Assembly (NCBI GenBank): GCA_018819325.1
Contig: JAHJQJ010000083.1
Coordinates: 1 to 64,000 of the forward strand
Length of the DNA: 64,000 nt
Reading direction: 5' to 3'
DNA from: Patescibacteria group bacterium
GTDB lineage: Bacteria > Patescibacteriota > Microgenomatia > UBA1400 > MFAQ01
The notes beneath the pieces are model-generated. The model was not told where the DNA came from, ran no database searches, and saw only the letters and a list, made by a program, of their open reading frames with translations. Shown in pieces: positions 16,151 through 23,432 of this stretch. Within the stretch, counting starts at the first letter, position 1. Every line of letters starts with the position of its first letter. The position numbers were made by a program, and so were the translations under genes.

Positions 16151-17045
16151 CTAATTATTACAAAAATTGTTTTCAATTGGCTGTTTGATTTCTTTAACAA
16201 AGCCACCTGAGTTACCGTCATACCAAAGTTCGTAATAAGGTTGTGACGCCTTATCAGACGATGTATCAGTCATTCTGACTTTTAATATAGCTTGATTAGT
16301 TTGAATTTCCCAGCCAAAACTTTTATCCCATGAGGTAGATGTGATTCCGTACACTTTTTTAGCAAGACAGGGATAGTTTTGTATAGTATATACTCCGGCC
16401 TTCTCTTTTAAGAATTCATGATAAGCTATTTTGCTTAGGGTTTTGTAGGAATTTACCTTTATTGCAGTGGTTGGACCTTGGTAATTCATATCGTCATATT
16501 TAGATTTTGGTAAAGTAGTTTTTTCACCAATTACTTGAATGATTAAACCAGAATGACCATCCTCAATATTGCCGAGCAAAGGAGTGTAGGATTTCATCTC
16601 AGAGTCCCAAAGTTTGTATCTTGGGCCACAACCTTCTGGGATCATGCAATTAGAAACAGTTGTAAATATTCCGTAATAAACTTCTCCTGTAACATCGCGA
16701 TTAACAGCTCCCGAAGATGGTAGTGGGGTTGGTTGTTGATTTTCTAGTGGTTGTTTTACTTGGTAGGATTTGTATCCTAATACTCCTGTTACACTGATAA
16801 GTAGAACAACAAGAGAGATTAATGTCCAAGGTTTTTTCTTAGGAGATGTGGGTTGCTGTGGTGGGGTTTGTGGTTCTATGGGAGTAGTAGTTGATTGAGG
16901 ATCAGTAGTTATGGGGATTTGGTCTACTGTTGATTCGTTTGCTTGCATGTTGTGATAATTGTAGCACTTATTTGATTCCCTCTATAGATAACAAATTTGC
17001 TTCCCCCTGCTATCAACCTTCACTGGTTGAAAAATATTTTTTGAA
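15997..17045. repeat. 21-bp inverted repeats flanking cassette gene 4
   Basis: The 21 bp at 15997-16017 (ttcaaaaaatatttttcaac and one more c) are the exact reverse complement of 17025-17045. Extra similarity extends a few bases (ccttcact next to both). They bracket the coding region 16151-16948 just inside the attC-like sites B and C. Similar inverted flanks occur around cassette gene 3. Confidence 0.75.
16151..16948 (-). CDS. Cassette gene 4: unknown membrane-anchored exported protein
   Basis: This 265-residue protein has a Pro/Thr/Gln-rich cytoplasmic tail (~40 residues), one transmembrane helix (TLISLVVLLISVTGVLGY, near residues 42-60) and an outside domain of about 200 residues. The outside domain contains SNCMIPEGCGPRYKLWDSEM and PYYELWYDGNSGGFVKEI. 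I do not recognise a family. Four or more cysteines outside suggest disulfides. TACAAT ends 9 nt before the ATG, allowing a very short leader. Together with gene 5 and the GH5 gene it suggests the cassettes encode envelope-facing functions. Confidence 0.75.
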   Translation of the reverse strand: MQANESTVDQIPITTDPQSTTTPIEPQTPPQQPTSPKKKPWTLISLVVLLISVTGVLGYKSYQVKQPLENQQPTPLPSSGAVNRDVTGEVYYGIFTTVSNCMIPEGCGPRYKLWDSEMKSYTPLLGNIEDGHSGLIIQVIGEKTTLPKSKYDDMNYQGPTTAIKVNSYKTLSKIAYHEFLKEKAGVYTIQNYPCLAKKVYGITSTSWDKSFGWEIQTNQAILKVRMTDTSSDKASQPYYELWYDGNSGGFVKEIKQPIENNFCNN

Positions 17046-17410
17046 TTGCGTACAACGTTTCTGCGTATGCGATGTTTGCCACTGCTATAATATCGCGAAG
17101 CGGTAGCAGTGGCAAATATGGGCGTAGGCTTGCGGAGGTACGGAGCAAGCTGTAGCCGCATACGCTGTGTTATATGATGTACATGTTTTCCTTTAGTTTC
17201 TTGAAAAGAAACTGCTCTTAAAAAGAATCTGCTTTTATTTTTCCGTTTTGGGCGAAGGGCAGAGGGGAATTAAAGGGGTGAATGCCCGTAGTCCAAAACT
17301 CCCTGTTCTGCCTTTCTATTTACAGTAAAGCTTCATTAGCCGATGAACAATGAGAGTCTTTTCATATTGATTTAAAAAAATCAGCAGATGATTTATTCGC
17401 GTATATGACA
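16949..17410. other. Intercassette region without genes (462 bp)
   Basis: I see no gene here. From right to left in the array direction it holds the 3' region of cassette 3 with the module 17246-17293 (ttttgggcgaagggcagag...), matching 16057-16103. It also holds one copy of an inverted flank (17180-17194 and 17214-17231), attC-like site C, and the short leader of cassette gene 4 with one arm of its 21-bp inverted repeat. Confidence 0.7.
17050..17175. repeat. attC-like recombination site C
   Basis: Left box GTACAAC (17050-17056) and right box GTTATAT (17169-17175) are degenerate but correctly placed. Inner arms GCGTATGCG and CGCATACGC pair. The long loop contains a nested stem TTTGCCACTGCTA/TAGCAGTGGCAAA. 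At about 126 bp it is the longest site of the set. Confidence 0.75.
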
Positions 17411-18341
17411 TTAAACGATTTCACAATAACATGGATTAAAAATTTTAATATTTTCCTGCGGATAACCTCTTGAATTACACACAATTTTTGTATCCCCAAT
17501 TTTATAACTTAGCTTCGTATGAACATGTCCATGAATCCATAATTGGATATTGTGAGATAGAATAAATTCTTCAAGATTGCTAGCAAATGATGCAGAAAGT
17601 ACGTCGTTTTTATATTCACAACCAATGGATTGCATACTTGGAGCGTGATGGGTAATCACAACATTCTTTTCGTGTTTCCTTTTTAGCAATTCACGGGATA
17701 ACCAATTTTTGGATTTATAGTAAGCGTCTGCCGCAGACAATGGTGAGAATTTTTTGGAAGCTGAATTCATTCGAATAATTCTAAAATCATTTATCTGTTG
17801 GGTTGCTATAACACTTGCGACATGAAAATCTCCATAAAGTTTAAAATCTGTCCAAAGCGTACAGCCTAAAAAATTAACCCCATTATATGTAAATACGTCA
17901 TTTTCAAGAATATGAATATTTGTATTTTTAGCTTGATTCCGAATTTCTTCTAAAATATCTGGATACGTATGATGGTAATATTCGTGATTTCCAATGATAT
18001 ACAAGACAGGGACACCAACATCCTGTCTTGTAATCCAATCAATGCCCTTTGCGCCTACATGAATATCACCGGCTAATATCAATATATCCGCATCAGTTTT
18101 AGGGATTTTGAATTCTTCAAATTCGTTGTGAATATCACTGAGAATGTGGATTTTCATTTTATGGTGGTTAAATACTGGCAGTCAAGCCACTTAACACGAG
18201 GGCGACATAACAAATATTAAAATTAAAGCGTTTTCGCAACGGAGCGGAGAAAACTCCATATTTCCCCTCTATATAAAAGAAAAACAAAATCAGATTCTTT
18301 TTAAGAGCTGGGGCGATAGCCCCACAAAAGGAAAACATGTA
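17180..18341. repeat. Inverted flanks of cassette gene 3, each with its own hairpin
   Basis: tacatgttttccttt (17180-17194) and gctcttaaaaagaatctg (17214-17231) recur in reverse complement as aaaggaaaacatgta (18327-18341) and cagattctttttaagagc (18291-18308). Between the two conserved blocks each copy has a different hairpin (agtttctt/aagaaact versus ggggc/gcccc). The copies lie immediately inside attC-like sites C and D. Confidence 0.75.
17411..18157 (-). CDS. Cassette gene 3: calcineurin-like metallophosphoesterase
   Basis: This 248-residue protein contains the full set of metallophosphoesterase motifs: LSDIHNEF (D-x-H), LAGDIHVG, IIGNHEYYHH (GNHE), VVITHHAPSM and LWIHGHVHTK. These bind two metal ions and hydrolyse phosphomono- or diesters. 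There is no signal peptide, so it should act in the cytoplasm. Length fits the YmdB/PE-type single-domain group. All key residues are intact, so it is likely active; the substrate (nucleotide, RNA end or other) is unknown. It lies in the array with about 190 bp of leader between attC-like site D and its ATG. Confidence 0.9.
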   Translation of the reverse strand: MKIHILSDIHNEFEEFKIPKTDADILILAGDIHVGAKGIDWITRQDVGVPVLYIIGNHEYYHHTYPDILEEIRNQAKNTNIHILENDVFTYNGVNFLGCTLWTDFKLYGDFHVASVIATQQINDFRIIRMNSASKKFSPLSAADAYYKSKNWLSRELLKRKHEKNVVITHHAPSMQSIGCEYKNDVLSASFASNLEEFILSHNIQLWIHGHVHTKLSYKIGDTKIVCNSRGYPQENIKIFNPCYCEIV

Positions 18342-18551
18342 TTTCACATAACGTTTCTGTATATCTGATGTCGAAACGCTCTATGCTTGATTTTAGCAGA
18401 GCGTGAACGATATGGGTCGAGGAGGTGCAACCGACGAGCCAGATATACAGTGTTATGTGTCCCGAACAAGGTTGCTAGAATTTTTAAGCAACCGAAGTGA
18501 GAGTGCAACGTGGTGCGACCAAAGGGAGCAAGTTGAGTGATATTCTTGAGA
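18158..18551. other. Intercassette region without genes (394 bp)
   Basis: I see no gene here. It contains the leader of cassette gene 3 and the second inverted flank (18291-18341). It also holds attC-like site D (18346-18459) and the 40-bp 3' module of cassette 2 (18495-18534), which matches 15959-15998. Confidence 0.7.
18346..18459. repeat. attC-like recombination site D
   Basis: Outer boxes ACATAAC (18346-18352) and GTTATGT (18453-18459) are perfect complements. Inner arms CTGTATATCTG and CAGATATACAG also pair perfectly, with unpaired spacers between boxes. A nested AACGCTCT/AGAGCGT stem lies in the loop. It is one of the cleanest sites of the set. Confidence 0.85.
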
Positions 18552-19337
18552 TCAGGAAAAAAGCAAGAAAAAAAATACAATCCATGTAATAAAGTATGGA
18601 ATTATGAATTTCTTTCTTTTTTCTTTCCACTCTAGAAACGCTGGTTTGGTTGCCTTGAACTTGCCAGGAACTTTTTGGACAATGAAGGTCTTGTAAAGTT
18701 CGACCAACATCCGTTCGCCACCCAAACTGGCAACCAATAGTAGCGAATAATTAAAAGTGAAAAAAGAAAAAATTATGCCCCAAATACCACTAGCGATTGG
18801 ACTGCGGAAAAACTTGATTCGCTCGAAACCTTCGATGGGCGCATCCTTCCATGCCCCACCACTGGCGGAACCAACTAGCCCTGCGAAGAAACCCCAGAAT
18901 AAACCATTAAGTTGGTGATTGCCGAAATCTATCGTTAAAATTGAGGGCATGGAAAAGAGAAGCGAGATCAGGAAAAGAAAGGCGACACCGATGAATAGTC
19001 TCAGAGACTTATTATCTATTGTGTTGCCAAAAATGTGGAGTCGCGAAGGTATCTTATACTTATCCTGTTTTTCTTCTCTCACAAAAGCTTTGAATGACTC
19101 GGTGAATATACGCTCCAAAGTGACGATAACTGCAAAGACAACTCCTAAGTTGACGCCAGTAATTTGAAAATATTGAAAGAAGAAAAACAGCAAGATACCG
19201 AGCGATGACCCGGCAACAATACTTCTAATAAATCTCTGAGACTGGAAATGCTCATAGAGCGAATCCTTGTACGCCCCCCAGCATGATGAAAGCAGTCCAC
19301 TGACTGCTCCGATAATTCCATACTTTATTAATTCCAT
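18552..19337 (-). CDS. Cassette gene 2: membrane protein with an internal duplication
   Basis: About 261 residues with roughly five or six membrane segments. Two halves share a pattern: G(A)VSGLLSSCWGAYKDSLYEHF..FIRSIVAGSSLG near residue 10 and GLVGSASGGAWKDAPIEGFERI..FFRSPIASGIWG near residue 135, each followed ~30 residues later by ERI/ERM and ESFKAF/ELYKTF. This indicates an ancient tandem duplication. I know no family name. The ATG at 19337 (MELIKYG) is preferred to an upstream TTG at 19403 because TATACT (19344-19349) ends 6 nt before it. Repeated charged GAxKD motifs inside membrane segments suggest a transport or channel role, which is only a guess. Confidence 0.72.
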   Translation of the reverse strand: MELIKYGIIGAVSGLLSSCWGAYKDSLYEHFQSQRFIRSIVAGSSLGILLFFFFQYFQITGVNLGVVFAVIVTLERIFTESFKAFVREEKQDKYKIPSRLHIFGNTIDNKSLRLFIGVAFLFLISLLFSMPSILTIDFGNHQLNGLFWGFFAGLVGSASGGAWKDAPIEGFERIKFFRSPIASGIWGIIFSFFTFNYSLLLVASLGGERMLVELYKTFIVQKVPGKFKATKPAFLEWKEKRKKFIIPYFITWIVFFFLLFS

Positions 19338-19407
19338 AATGAAAGTATAGTTGATCGCTACCCAAACAACTAGAAGAAATAGTGTAAAAAGAATATCACT
19401 CAATTAC

Positions 19408-19496
19408 ACATAACGTATCCAGCATAAAAGAAGTTTTTGCGAAGCAAAAATTTGGGTGAGTGCCGTAAGGCACGAACCTTTTATGCTGTGTTATAC
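19408..19496. repeat. attC-like recombination site E
   Basis: Left box ACATAAC (19408-19414) and right box GTTATAC (19490-19496) enclose perfect inner arms CAGCATAAAAG and CTTTTATGCTG. A nested stem TTTTTGCG/GCAAAAA lies in the loop. The site is 33 bp after the stop of the GH5 gene. Confidence 0.84.
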
Positions 19497-19528
19497 GCTG
19501 TTGGTCGCTAAATAAATTGATCATTGTT

Positions 19529-20956
19529 TCACCAGGGAACTGTTCCTTTTTTCCAATATTGTGTTTGAAGCGATTGCATCAATTCCGACATCTCATTCTC
19601 ATTCATTACCTGAAGAGTAGTTGCCAGAGCATCTATTGTATAAGATAATGTAATTCCCTCTACTAATTGATATACGATCTTCAGTTCGTTTGCTTCATCA
19701 GGATATTTTTCTGTAGCAAAAACCCTAAAAGTAGCAGCAGTAATTTCACCCGTGCTGTTAAGAATGTTAATCAAATCTTGTTTGCATTGGTCTGAGAGAT
19801 TACTTTCGTTTATAGTTTTTAATATCTCGTTCTTGATATTATCTTCATTTGCTCGCATCTGTTCGGAAATTTTGTTTAATAATTGAATCCTCCAAGTATG
19901 ACCAGAAGGCATGTAATAGAATGGCGTTTTGTCAGGAGTATTGAATGAAAGTTTGTAGCCCCACGGTGCATATGGGATTTCTTCTGTTTGAAAGTATGAT
20001 GTAAGTTGTACCTCATCATTTCCACCATATTCATTACACATAATTGGCACCTGAAAGTTGTTCTGAAATGTTTGATACTGCTGCACCTTACTTTGGCTCT
20101 CTCCAAGAGATAAGTAAGTATGGAATATATAAACAATGTTGTCTCCAAGGGAAGGTGGATTGAACATACTGAGATCATAAGCATAATTGTTGCCATCTAA
20201 AAAAATTATGTGCTTATTATCAATTGTGCGAATAGCAGTAATGGCTTGTTGATATAATGAAACAAGTTGTGTACCTTCTGGTGCTTCTGGTTCATTGAGT
20301 AATTCATATCCAACCACTGTTGGCTCATCCTTATACCTTTGTGCCAAAATCTTCCATAAGTTGATAAATTGTTGCTGATAAGTAGTATTACTCCATAAAT
20401 AAGCATTCCCATCGCTGTCTGAATGATACGCAGTATTCTGACTACCCGGGGCAACTTGCAAATCAATCATAACATAAATTCCATTATTTTTTGCCCAAGA
20501 AATTGCTTCATCTAATTTTGTAAGTTGTCCTTCTTGTACATAGCGATGATGAAATGGTAAGCGGATAAAATTAAGTCCCATAGATTTTGCACCGGCAAAA
20601 TCTTCTGCTAAAATGTAATTTGCTAAAATTAAATTAAAGAAATTGTCAACTTCTGTCTTAGGCATTCTTTTCTCCATCTCATTGCGTAGTTGATGTTCAG
20701 GATTATTAGGTAATTCCAATGCTCCACCTTCCCAGAGTAGCCAGCAACCAAAGTTCACCCCTTTCAAGAATACTTTCTCACCTGATTCATTTACAATATC
20801 TTTTCCTTGAGTCTTTAAGAAGGATAAATTTGTAGTGGGTGGTGTAGGTGCAATTATTGTTTCCTTCTTATTACGACAATAGAAAAAGGCAAACGCTCCA
20901 AAAAGAAGCAAAATTACCATTAAAACCCCAATTTTTTTCATATTTTTTCTTTTCAT
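19529..20956 (-). CDS. Cassette gene 1: GH5-family glycoside hydrolase, membrane-anchored
   Basis: This 475-residue protein has an N-terminal signal anchor (IGVLMVILLLFGAFAFFYC). A GH5-type barrel follows: KGVNFGCWLLWEGG, NFIRLPFHHRYV, VMIDLQVAPGSQN, the acid/base Glu in YELLNEPEAP and the nucleophile Glu in VPIMCNEYGGND. It probably cleaves a beta-glucan (cellulase or exo-1,3-glucanase-like) outside the cell. About 110 C-terminal residues are helical and not part of the barrel. A GGGGGT Shine-Dalgarno-like stretch precedes the ATG at 20956, unlike most neighbours. At 1.4 kb it is large for an integron cassette. It is first in the array, next to the recombinase. Confidence 0.88.
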   Translation of the reverse strand: MKRKNMKKIGVLMVILLLFGAFAFFYCRNKKETIIAPTPPTTNLSFLKTQGKDIVNESGEKVFLKGVNFGCWLLWEGGALELPNNPEHQLRNEMEKRMPKTEVDNFFNLILANYILAEDFAGAKSMGLNFIRLPFHHRYVQEGQLTKLDEAISWAKNNGIYVMIDLQVAPGSQNTAYHSDSDGNAYLWSNTTYQQQFINLWKILAQRYKDEPTVVGYELLNEPEAPEGTQLVSLYQQAITAIRTIDNKHIIFLDGNNYAYDLSMFNPPSLGDNIVYIFHTYLSLGESQSKVQQYQTFQNNFQVPIMCNEYGGNDEVQLTSYFQTEEIPYAPWGYKLSFNTPDKTPFYYMPSGHTWRIQLLNKISEQMRANEDNIKNEILKTINESNLSDQCKQDLINILNSTGEITAATFRVFATEKYPDEANELKIVYQLVEGITLSYTIDALATTLQVMNENEMSELMQSLQTQYWKKGTVPW

Positions 20957-20988
20957 AAATTTACCCCCTACTTTAAGCGACCAATTGC

Positions 20989-21064
20989 GTATAACTAGGG
21001 TTTATGCAAACTTTTTGTTTGGATAAACACTGGGGTTTGCGTGAAATGCAAACTTGTGTTATAT
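20989..21064. repeat. attI/attC-like site F at the array head
   Basis: The boxes GTATAAC (20989-20995) and GTTATAT (21058-21064) face each other as in the other sites. The inner parts (gggtttatgcaaac, gtttgcgtgaaatgcaaac) pair only partly. It lies between the first cassette gene and the divergent recombinase, the position of attI, and could be attI-like or a degenerate attC. Confidence 0.55.
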
Positions 21065-21072
21065 TTTTTGTT

Positions 21073-21092
21073 AGTAATTACTTACATAATAT
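21073..21092 (+). promoter_or_regulatory. Putative recombinase promoter with a palindrome
   Basis: TAATAT (21087-21092) ends 8 nt before the first ATG of the recombinase frame. The perfect palindrome AGTAATTACT (21073-21082) lies directly upstream. No convincing -35 box is seen. The palindrome could be a repressor site. Confidence 0.4.
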
Positions 21093-21100
21093 CATAAATA

Positions 21101-21914
21101 ATGATGAGGGTTCTTGAGAAAACAGACAGGTTGTTGCGATTGAGGGGTTATAGTGCTAAAACGCGAAAAAGTTATTTGTTATATATTAAAAATTATTTAT
21201 TATTTGCAAAACTACGGAAGCTACAGGAAAGAGATCGAGCCATTGAGCAATATTTGTTGGATAAACAACGTAGAGGACTTGCTCCCCAAACCATAAATCT
21301 AGCATTAAATGCTGTTAAATTTATGTACAGAAAGGTATTGGATGACAAAAAACCTATTAAGTTTAAATGTACCAAGAGAAACAAAAGATTGCCTGTAGTA
21401 CTTTCTCGTAATGAAATTCAAAAAATAATTGCAGTGATTCAGAATCCAAAGCACAAACTAATGCTTTCTTTGGCTTACGCGACTGGACTGCGGGTTAGTG
21501 AGGTTGTTAACTTGAGGACTGGAGATCTTGCCTGCGACGAGTTGACAGTACATATTAAAAATGCAAAAGGGAAAAAAGACCGTATAAGTATTTTCCCTGA
21601 AAAACTGATTTCTGATATTACAAATTTGATTAAAGAGAAATCTGTGGATAGTTTTGTTTTTGAAAGTGCTCGGGGAGGTAAGTTAACCACCACTTCTTTG
21701 CAAAAGGTTTTTAGAAATGCTTTGGAAAAATCTAAGATACAGAAACCAGCCACGTTTCATAGTTTGAGGCACAGTTTTGCTACCCACTTGTCTGGAAAAT
21801 GGAGTTGATGTAAGATACGTGCAGGAGTTGTTGGGACATGCGAATATTAGAACTACGCAAATATATACTAAAGTGACAAATCCTAAATTAAAAAATATTA
21901 AGAGTCCGTTGTAA
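21101..21914 (+). pseudogene. Integron-type/Xer-like tyrosine recombinase, frameshifted before the catalytic Tyr
   Basis: The frame from 21101 encodes a SAM-like N-terminal domain (RLRGYSAKTRKSYLLYIKNY) and a catalytic domain with Arg I (ATGLRVSEVVNL), the Lys in KGKKDRI and HSLRHSFATHL. It then meets a stop at 21808. One extra base near 21791 breaks the frame. In the next frame the protein continues LENGVDVRYVQELLGHANI then RTTQIYTKV, with the expected His and catalytic Tyr, to a stop at 21912-21914. Without correction the enzyme lacks its nucleophile. The tail IKSPL resembles IntI proteins, but the extra helix region found in IntI between KxxR and HxLR is not obvious. It is divergent from the cassettes. 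Confidence 0.82.
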
Positions 21915-21917
21915 AAA

Positions 21918-21941
21918 GATTCTGGACAAGCCAGAATGACG
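21918..21941. repeat. Dispersed palindrome, family 1
   Basis: gattctggacaagccagaat followed by gac is an inverted repeat (GATTCTGG/CCAGAATGAC outer similarity) found at least six times in the window. This copy is 4 bp after the recombinase stop and ends about 10 bp before the trmD -10 box. Confidence 0.8.
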
Positions 21942-21963
21942 GATAAGGAAGTATAATATCTTT

Positions 21964-22725
21964 ATGAGGATTGATGTTTTGACGCTTTTTCCAGAAATGT
22001 TTGAGGGACCGTTTAGTGAGAGTATTTTAAAAAGGGCTCAGGAGGATGGGAAAATTGATATACGGGTACATAATTTGAGAGACTGGGCGGAAGATAAACA
22101 TAGGACTACTGATCTGCCTCCGTATGGCGGAGGACCTGGAATGGTGATGAAGATTGATGTGATTGATAGGGCGGTGGAGGGGTTGAAAAAACAGATGGAT
22201 TCCACCCCGGGGGAGACTTCCGCTCCGCTACAGCCACCCGCCGGGGAGAAATCCCATGTGGTGCTACTTGACACCAAGGGGTCTGTTTATAACCAGAGGA
22301 AGGCCGTGGAGCTTTCTAGGTTTGATCATTTGATATTGATTGCTGGGCATTATGAAGGAGTAGATCACAGGGTACATGAGTATGTGGCAGACGAGGTTGT
22401 TTCTATTGGTGAGTTTGTTTTAACTGGTGGAGAGATTCCGGCCATGGTGGTGGTAGACAGTGTGGTTAGACTGGTTCCTGGAGTGCTAGGGAATGCGGAG
22501 AGTTTGGAGGAAGAGTCGTATTCTATGATGATGGATTCCACCCCGGGGGTTCGCCGCAGGCGCAACACAACCCCCGGGGAGAAATCCTTGGAATATCCGC
22601 AGTATACTAGGCCGGAGGAGTATAAAGACTGGAAAGTACCAGAGGTGCTTTTGTCTGGAGATCATAAAAAAATTGAAGAGTGGAGGAGGGGTTATTTTTT
22701 GGGGAGACCTACAGGAATCAAGTAA
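21964..22725 (+). CDS. trmD: tRNA (guanine37-N1)-methyltransferase with two repeat-derived inserts
   Basis: The protein begins RIDVLTLFPEMFEGPFSESI and has the TrmD motifs PYGGGPGMVMKIDV, LIAGHYEGVDHRV and GEFVLTGGEIPAMVVVDSVV, so it should form the trefoil-knot SAM site and methylate G37 of tRNAs. Two in-frame inserts are unusual: MDSTPGETSAPLQPPAGEK (from 22197-22254) in the loop before VVLLDTKG, and MDSTPGVRRRRNTTPGEK (22533-22587) just before LEYPQYTRP. Both come from the same palindromic DNA repeat. TATAAT (21952-21957) ends 6 nt before the ATG. The usual rpsP-rimM-rplS neighbours are absent. The 3' end overlaps a convergent gene by 34 bp. Confidence 0.93.
   Translation: MRIDVLTLFPEMFEGPFSESILKRAQEDGKIDIRVHNLRDWAEDKHRTTDLPPYGGGPGMVMKIDVIDRAVEGLKKQMDSTPGETSAPLQPPAGEKSHVVLLDTKGSVYNQRKAVELSRFDHLILIAGHYEGVDHRVHEYVADEVVSIGEFVLTGGEIPAMVVVDSVVRLVPGVLGNAESLEEESYSMMMDSTPGVRRRRNTTPGEKSLEYPQYTRPEEYKDWKVPEVLLSGDHKKIEEWRRGYFLGRPTGIK
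22197..22254. repeat. Palindromic repeat family 3, copy 1 (inside trmD)
   Basis: The element starts ggattccaccccgggggaga and ends with ccaccc gccggggagaaatcc. Outer GGATT/AATCC and inner CCCCGG/CCGGGG pair. It is translated in frame. Confidence 0.75.
22533..22587. repeat. Palindromic repeat family 3, copy 2 (inside trmD)
   Basis: The element starts ggattccaccccgggggttc and ends cccccggggagaaatcc. Its ends match copy 1 while the middle differs. It is translated in frame at the boundary of the TrmD linker and C-terminal domain. Confidence 0.75.
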
Positions 22726-23426
22726 ATAATGGTTTCTTCTTCTGGAATTTGCAGGATTTCTTTTAATACGTCTTGATCAATATTACTTATTTCTGCCATG
22801 CCTAAGCCTAAACTTTCTGACTGTAAGAATAGATTTTGAGTTGCGTGACCTGCTTCTAGGTAGGCTTCTATTTTGTTTGTGTTGCTGGTGATAATTAAAA
22901 TTAATGGGGCGTGTTGGAGGGAGTATTGCTTGGTGTTTTCTATAAACAGCTGACGAAGATCAGCCTTGTATAAAGAATAAAGTTGATGGGCTGGTTGAAG
23001 ATCCCCTGGAATATATTTATAAAGACCTTGGTCTATATCGGTAACTTGATTGGTTACTGCATAAATACTTAGCGGATAAGCTGATTTTGACGAATAAACG
23101 GTGCGACCGCCCCAGTCTACGGTTACACCTTGAGCTGACCAAAGTAACTGAGAGAGGTTGTTAAGACTTAATGGTTTGTCTTGAAAACTGGTGTAACTTC
23201 GCCAATTATTTAAGGCTTTTTCTAGCGAAACTTTTGAGTCTTTATTTGGATAGGGTAAATCAATTAAATTGGCGTCTGATTCTTGTTCTGTCTGGGGTAA
23301 AGAGAGTGTGGTGGAAGTATGAGTTTTGTTAGTTTTAAAAAGAGAAGCTACCACCAACAGGAAGACTATGCCTATGGTAGTTAAAGGAACAATGAAGTCT
23401 TTCTTTTGCTTTTTTAGGGCAGGCAT
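22692..23426 (-). CDS. SagB/nitroreductase-like protein, membrane-anchored
   Basis: A 244-residue protein with a cytoplasmic Lys-rich start and one N-terminal transmembrane helix, then a nitroreductase/SagB-ThcOx fold. Signature pieces are SLEKALNNWRSYTSF (FMN phosphate-binding region), LNNLSQLLWSAQGVT, then SAYPLSIYAV, QGLYKYIPGD and AGHATQNLFLQSESLGLGM. Relatives are FMN-dependent oxidoreductases, some of which oxidise azolines in modified peptides, but no peptide-modification genes are visible nearby. Being anchored outside the membrane would be unusual for an FMN enzyme. It converges with trmD (34-bp overlap) and is followed 6 bp after the foldase-like gene. Confidence 0.78.
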   Translation of the reverse strand: MPALKKQKKDFIVPLTTIGIVFLLVVASLFKTNKTHTSTTLSLPQTEQESDANLIDLPYPNKDSKVSLEKALNNWRSYTSFQDKPLSLNNLSQLLWSAQGVTVDWGGRTVYSSKSAYPLSIYAVTNQVTDIDQGLYKYIPGDLQPAHQLYSLYKADLRQLFIENTKQYSLQHAPLILIITSNTNKIEAYLEAGHATQNLFLQSESLGLGMAEISNIDQDVLKEILQIPEEETIIYLIPVGLPKK

Positions 23427-23432
23427 GTTCGT

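Larger units (their letters stand above)
14805..21064 (-). mobile_element. Integron-like cassette array (six genes with attC-like sites)
   Basis: Six minus-strand genes alternate with imperfect palindromes of 75-126 bp at 15411, 15823, 17050, 18346, 19408 and 20989. Each palindrome has outer boxes of the type RYYYAAC/GTTRRRY or close variants (GCCTAAC/GTTAGGC, ACATAAC/GTTATGT or GTTATAC), an unpaired spacer, and inner arms of 9-11 bp. This is the layout of integron attC sites. A tyrosine recombinase gene at 21101 faces away from the array, as intI does. Gene contents are unrelated to each other and mostly unknown. No attC-like site is visible after the last gene (14805-15380), so the distal end is probably decayed. 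Confidence 0.75.

Noticed and set aside
15411..19496. Reading the attC-like palindromes as plain terminators
   Set aside because: They lack T-runs, and all share the two-box architecture with unpaired spacers, which is specific to recombination sites.
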